64,000 nucleotides of DNA. Origin: Ectocarpus siliculosus. Lineage: Eukaryota > Sar > Phaeophyceae > Ectocarpales > Ectocarpaceae. Shown here one piece after another: positions 59,001-64,000 of this stretch (position 1 is the stretch's first letter; each line of letters starts with the position of its first letter). The notes under the pieces were generated by a model, which saw nothing but the letters and a program-made list of their open reading frames with translations, ran no database searches and had not been told where the DNA came from. Where the stretch lies: assembly GCA_000310025.1 (NCBI GenBank), contig FN647938.1:9798-73797 (forward strand). The letters are read 5' to 3'. A program made the translations under genes and the position numbers.

Positions 59001-62000
59001 GGAGGCAAAGGATGCGATGTCGGGGTGCATTCGGTACTGCGTGTCCAACATCGTCTTCGGGTGCCCCCCCCGCTGCAGCCGCAGGAACAAACTCTGCGCG
59101 TAGTTGGCGCGCTGCGCATCCTTAGAAAAGATCGTAGCCGGCAGCTGAGCGGGATCCCCGACCATGATCACTGCCCTGGTGGGCGTTCCGGGGCATCGAG
59201 TAAGGCGCACAAGAAAGCACGGACCACATCGGCCAAGAGAGATACAGACGAGAGAGGAGGAGAGACCGAGAGAAAGAGAGAAGAGAGAGAGAGAGGGAGA
59301 GAGAGAGAGAGAGAAATAGTGGCCTATTGTTAGTGAGGGACAGAGAGACAAACACAGAGAGACAAATACAGAGAGACAAAGCTACAGGTCCGGGAGGAGG
59401 GGGATGGGAGGGGGTTGGCATTTGTTACGTCATGCCCTCTGCGCTTGAATGATTGCGCGCTTTCGCCCCCAGGGGTCACATTCCCGTATCTTCCTTGCCC
59501 TTCTCTTCCCTTCCCTTTCCGCTAAGGTTCCACAAAAGCTGCCTGGAAACAACTGGTAAATATACAACTACAGCACAATCGTGTACGCTGCGGTTTCCGA
59601 GCACAGTCGACACAGACATCAAGCACAGATAAGCAAATATTTCATCCAAATGCTCGTACACAGCATCAGCCTCAATCAGTGCGCAACGCAGGCCGTGTCA
59701 TGAAGCTGATGCATGCTTGTGAGCGTTGGTATGAGCACATGGGCACAAACGTACAGATATGGACAGACCCAAATGTGTCTCCGTTGTACACATCAACATT
59801 CCTACACGAGATGAAACCCCCGAGGCCAGCCAACGCTAGTCATACCTGGGATTGTACTTGAGTGGTATCATTGATGAAGGCTCCACAGCCTGGGCAGCCT
59901 CGTCCTAGCGTAATCCGAAGCAGCCCACGTATGAGCAAGGGTGTGCCGGGCAATGGTAGCGGAGTGTGATTCGCAGTGGAAACACCCGAAAACAAGCGTT
60001 CGTCCAAAGGTTTAGGAGATGTGAACAACGCTTGTGTCCGTACAACAACAAAATATTGCATCGTGTTCGTGCAAAACAAAGCGTATCGACGTACCCGTCA
60101 CACAAGTACACGTGTCGTTCCCTACCAACCCAGAGATGGGTGAACGTTCAAGAACCGTACGAGACATGCACCGTCATGATACGGATTGTCGAACCTGATT
60201 CGCTACGAGTGTGCTCGTGATTCCCACGCTGAGCTTCACCGTACAGTGAACCCATCAAATATACAGCTATCGCACACCGTTGCATGATGTGGCGACATGG
60301 AAACAAGCGAACAGCACTAATGTACCCTCTGTATCTCAGGCGTTGTACATCGAGAAAACAATAGGAATGCAGGGTTAGGTACTGAAAAAACGCACCATGA
60401 CAACGGCATCAAATCCCAGTATTGTTTGGCCTTCACGGCCGGCGGCCTTGGCCTTCTTCTGGCCCTTCTTCGTTTTGGACAGTTTCGTCGCGGCCAGTTG
60501 CATGCTCATCATGACCGTTTCCACAAGGATGTGCGAGCCGGAGCCTGAAAGTGTCGCGCACACCACCTCAGCTCGGAGGAGTATACCAAGGCGGGCGCTC
60601 TGGCAAAATACGGAAACGACACAACGTTGGGTACTAGTCTCGCACGAGTATCAACCAGAAGCAATAACGACCTGGCTTGCGATGCTCGATGGTGGTGATC
60701 GAGAAAATCATCACACGGAGCGAAACTGCGGTGCATCAGGTGAGTGGCCCATGCTACAGCAGCAAGAACGTCTATTTAAGCGCAAATGTCAGGTATCCTC
60801 CTGTAGAATCGCAGGGATCGGTATAGCACTTGGAGCATAAAGCAACGCCACATATTCTGTCAAATCGACACCAACAAACTGAAAAACTGAAGTAGGTTTG
60901 GGATCCAAAACATGCTTAGATGTTCACCATCCTCTAGGAAGGCACTCCACCTCTATTTGACTTTCGTGGTATCGTGCATACAAAATCTTGCCGTCTTTCG
61001 TATCGCATCAACAACGCCTTTTCCCATCGAACAAACCTGGTGGATACTTGATTTCGCCTTATCACACCCATTGATTATTGCAAGCGTTTGGAACCCATCA
61101 TGTAGGTACAGTCCTGAGAGTCACACAGACGCACCACGGCGGAGCACTTGGTTCTTTCCATCCGCTCCGTCACGAGACGCTCTAACGAGACTCCCTGCAG
61201 CACGAGAAGCCGTTGGGAAAACCAAACAACCCGGTGTGAGAAACAAATGAAAACTCGGGGGAGTGTAGTACATGAAACACAAGGGGAGGCGTGTGTGCAG
61301 TCTGGCTACAGTCTAGCCTGGATTTTCGAAACCCTCCCGATGTGAGGTGCGTGGCGAGGACCAGTTCTAGGAAACAGTTGTCGAGACGCAGTGCAAGATG
61401 GGTTACAACGTTGGCATTGGCATGACATCACACTAGGTCAATTCTGTCAGCCAACCACCTCGGACTCTCGGCTGCCGATCAGGAAAAGGATGCCCAAACA
61501 AATCGTAGCGCACTCTAGCGAACATGAACATGACAGGAAGAGACGGGTTGGGTTGTAACAACCGTCACACGTTCTTCGAATACAACCAAAAATACTTACG
61601 GCACTGCGGCCAACAAAAACACGCAGCCCATTATGCATACCTCGACCATCGTCGATGTCACTCCGTCTCTTCCGCCGCTTCCGCCGCGGCCATCAACGGT
61701 GCCGCTCCTCTCGCCATCCGCTCTGGGGCCGCCTACTCGCACAACTCTTGGAAACCGCACCCTGCCGTCTACGCCGGGAACGCCCTCTTGGCACAGGCGC
61801 AGCACCAGCTCATCCACAGCAGCGTTCGACGGAGCCACGATCAGAATCCTTGGAGAGGCTTTTTCCAAGGGGGAGACGATCCTCGCAGCCTTTTGCTTGC
61901 CCTTTTGCTTGCCCTTCTTCCCTTTTCCCTTACCGCTAATAGAGGAGCCGATAGTGACCTTCGCCCCTGACCCGCTCGCCCCTCCTTCCCCACCTTCCGA

Positions 62001-63857
62001 GTTGTGGCCTGAGGGAAACGGGCAGGCTCCCGCGAGCAGCACCCCCACGATCCCCATGATCGTGCGGGTTTTTCCTGTCCCTGGGGGTCCCTGAAGCAGG
62101 GAGAGTAGAAGGAGTTCATGCGAAAGGTGTCGCAACAGAGGATGAGAGCGTCATTGTATCAGCTGTGCGAATAGATAGAACCACTCTAAAAGGAGGCCCG
62201 GGAAACATTCTGAATGTGGGTCAACGCTGACTGGCCCCACCAAAGTTGCGAACTGCCGGTGGAGACTTACAAAACACGCCGCCTTCGAGACACAACCACC
62301 CCACCGCCCTTCATGTGCTCAGCCGTCCATACCGCACCAAAGCACTGAAGGAGTGAAACAAAATGTACACGTGTAGGTAGATCGCACCTGCAGCAGTGTG
62401 AAACCCGACGGAGAGCCATCCACCACCTTTCGCATGGCCTGAACTTGGGAGCTATTGAACTTCTGTATCAGCGACATCCATAGCTTGGGCGGCACGCTGG
62501 ATGGACCGGGGGGGGGGGGGGGGGTATACACGCTGGATGGGGGCGATAAATCTCCGTTCTGCCTCGCAGATGAACCGTTCTCCCGAGCGCCGCCGCCTGC
62601 TTCTCTCCCACCACGACTGCTTGAAACAGGCAGGTGGTTGATGACGACAAAGCGCGGCAGCAACGTGGTCGGCGCCTTAGACGGGTTCAGCAAGAACTCG
62701 TGGACCCTCTCAGGCAGTTCCGGCAAGGACATGACAGCTTGAAACTCGCGACATGCTGTCACCAGCGACCCCGCGCTGGAGATCGTGACGGGAACACCGC
62801 AATTGTCGTTTCCCAGACACTCCTGAATGTCCTTCAAGGGCAACCATCCGCCCCGCCCGCCGACCCCATCTCCTCCAGTGGAGCTAACGCAGACTAGGAT
62901 TCTGATCTTCACCACAACCGTCTTCGTAGAAGGCTTTCGGCTTAGCTTGTCGTACACCGGGTCCCACGCCTGCACCACTCCCAGCAAAGCGTTTGAGGAG
63001 GCTCTCCACATAGGCGAAGTAAGGGAAACCAGCTCCTGGCCCCTGAAGGGCGACGCCGGGACGTAGTCTTTGCCATTGCCGTAGGCGGGGACCGTCGGCA
63101 GTATGAGCTTTACCCTCAGAGAGTACAGCTTACCGTCGCTCGAAGAAACAGACGGCGGAGGAAGCGGGGCTGAAGCGGAAGAGGGTTGACCACCCTTGCC
63201 TTTCTTCCCTGCCCTTTTCTCCCCATCCACATCAAGCAGATTGGCAGTCTCTACCTGCACCAGAAGACGTTTGTGCGCAGCAAAATCGTGGCCATAGCAA
63301 GCAGTAAAAGAGCCGAGGTAGACAGAGGGAGTACCGGCCAAGTAACTTCGAGGCCAACTGAGCGCCAAGCTGGGTGGCTACATGCTTCATCAAGACGCTG
63401 CACGTCGTTAACGTATGCAAAGCGATAGATCGAACGATGGTCACCCACGGTCAATGGGAAACACAAACGCAAACGTAGCGAGATGGTGGACCTGATACTC
63501 GGCTCGAGCACACCCCTGTAGGCCGGCGGATAGGAAACAGCCGTGAGTTGGTTCCCCAGGGCAGAATTTATAGATGCTCATGCGAGCCAACGCATCGCAA
63601 AGAAGCTCAGCTCGCCCTGCGCATATCGCACAATGTCAACCTCACCTCTCCCCTGACCATCAAGACATTCCCGCGGCTCATCTTGGTGGCTGACTCTTGC
63701 TGCAGGCCCGCCACCGCTTCTTTCAGGACAAGCTGGGACATTGTCTTCTGGTAGTCGAGGAGTGAGGCGAACTCCGTCGGTACCGGCACCAAGTTAGCCT
63801 GAGGGAAGGCGGCAAGAGGCATACCATCCGCGTAGCCGTTCCCATTACCGGCAAAAG
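56027..63857 (-). CDS. SEN1/senataxin-type superfamily 1 helicase, 5' partial
   Basis: Exons: about 63857-63647, 63254-62388, 62090-61641, 60599-60396, 59903-59845, 59175-58975, 58599-58420, 57990-57832, 57629-57498, 57251-56027; phase is kept from the second exon on. Motifs: [12 protein letters not shown] (Q motif), GPPGTGKT (I), [14 protein letters not shown] (Ia), [29 protein letters not shown] (II), [10 protein letters not shown] (III), [11 protein letters not shown] (IV), [13 protein letters not shown] (V), [16 protein letters not shown] (VI). This set is diagnostic of the UPF1/SEN1 clade, and the TLSGSGS and EPSSMIP wording favours SEN1/senataxin, an RNA/DNA helicase of transcription termination and R-loop removal in the nucleus. 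Lys/Gly-rich inserts follow motif I and precede motif II. After motif VI comes a 380-residue Ser/Pro/Gln-rich tail with tandem repeats. One exon may be missing between 61641 and 60599. The 5' end lies beyond the window. Confidence 0.92.
56100..56790 (-). repeat. Tandem repeats coding the helicase C-terminal tail
   Basis: Four to five copies of a unit of about 120-135 bp encode variants of [54 protein letters not shown]. Units start near 56770, 56605, 56433, 56282 and, partly, 56110. The two central copies are almost identical, implying recent expansion. Predicted disordered. Confidence 0.9.
59217..59385. repeat. AG-rich microsatellite in a helicase intron
   Basis: GAGAGA-type repeats, then three copies of ACAGAGAGACAAA. 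On the coding strand this is the pyrimidine-rich CTCTCT stretch upstream of the 59175 acceptor. Confidence 0.9.
62508..62524 (-). repeat. 17-base mononucleotide run in a helicase coding exon
   Basis: Seventeen G on the plus strand (C on the coding strand) encode the five prolines of [11 protein letters not shown] in the exon before motif I. Frame is kept at 17. Confidence 0.95.
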
Positions 63858-64000
63858 AGTCAAGTTTGTTGGTGCTGGTATGTCAACAGAAGTGCGGGGC
63901 GATGGCCTCCGTTGGGGTAGTGAAATTGCCAGAGTCGTGCACCGGTTGTTGGGGGGCTGATACTCCTGACGTATCGCCACTAGCCTGACAATCCACAAGC

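Overview
This window looks like nuclear DNA of a eukaryotic alga, most probably a brown alga (Ectocarpus-like stramenopile). That assignment is inference from gene style: spliceosomal genes with many short exons and introns of several hundred bases, GTGAGT/GTGCGT-type donors, mid-to-high GC, FG-GAP/VCBS repeat proteins, small CaMK-type kinases and abundant degenerate retroelements. Most long open frames are shadows; the genes had to be assembled exon by exon from splice signals, reading phase and conserved motifs.

Layout. 1-5504 (minus): an FG-GAP/VCBS (integrin-alpha-like beta-propeller) gene whose exons each carry about 75 residues; its 5' and 3' ends are not fixed. 5600-9390: gene-free, with a short dispersed duplication and a LINE tail. 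9393-15668: retroelement island, holding a Ty3/gypsy chromovirus remnant (integrase plus chromodomain ORF 9940-12507, 3' LTR 13996-14319) and two tiny LTR elements (TRIMs), one complete at 15323-15668, that share LTR ends with the Ty3 element. 16100-17540: 3' end of a LINE. 17850-26050: no recognisable gene; a foldback element, short repeats, and a minisatellite with palindromic core interrupted by a 352-base assembly gap. 26055-33701 (minus): a complete ten-exon purple acid phosphatase gene. 33740-40785: gene-poor, with inverted duplications. 40786-46109 and 47000-53570 (plus): two tandem CaMK-family kinases with a CaMKII-like calmodulin-binding tail; the first needs an 11-base microexon, the second a GC-AG intron. 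54060-55400 (minus): second LINE 3' end. 56027-64000 (minus): SEN1/senataxin-type RNA/DNA helicase with a C-terminal tandem-repeat tail, running off the right edge.

The host genes do not form an obvious pathway. The two kinases are clearly paralogues and would respond to Ca2+/calmodulin. The phosphatase and FG-GAP proteins are probably secretory or cell-surface, and the helicase probably nuclear RNA processing. The most unusual items are the microexon/GC-AG contrast between the kinase paralogues, a stop codon created by a splice donor in kinase 1, the TRIM-Ty3 LTR relationship, the one-module-per-exon FG-GAP gene, and a 17-base mononucleotide run inside a helicase coding exon.
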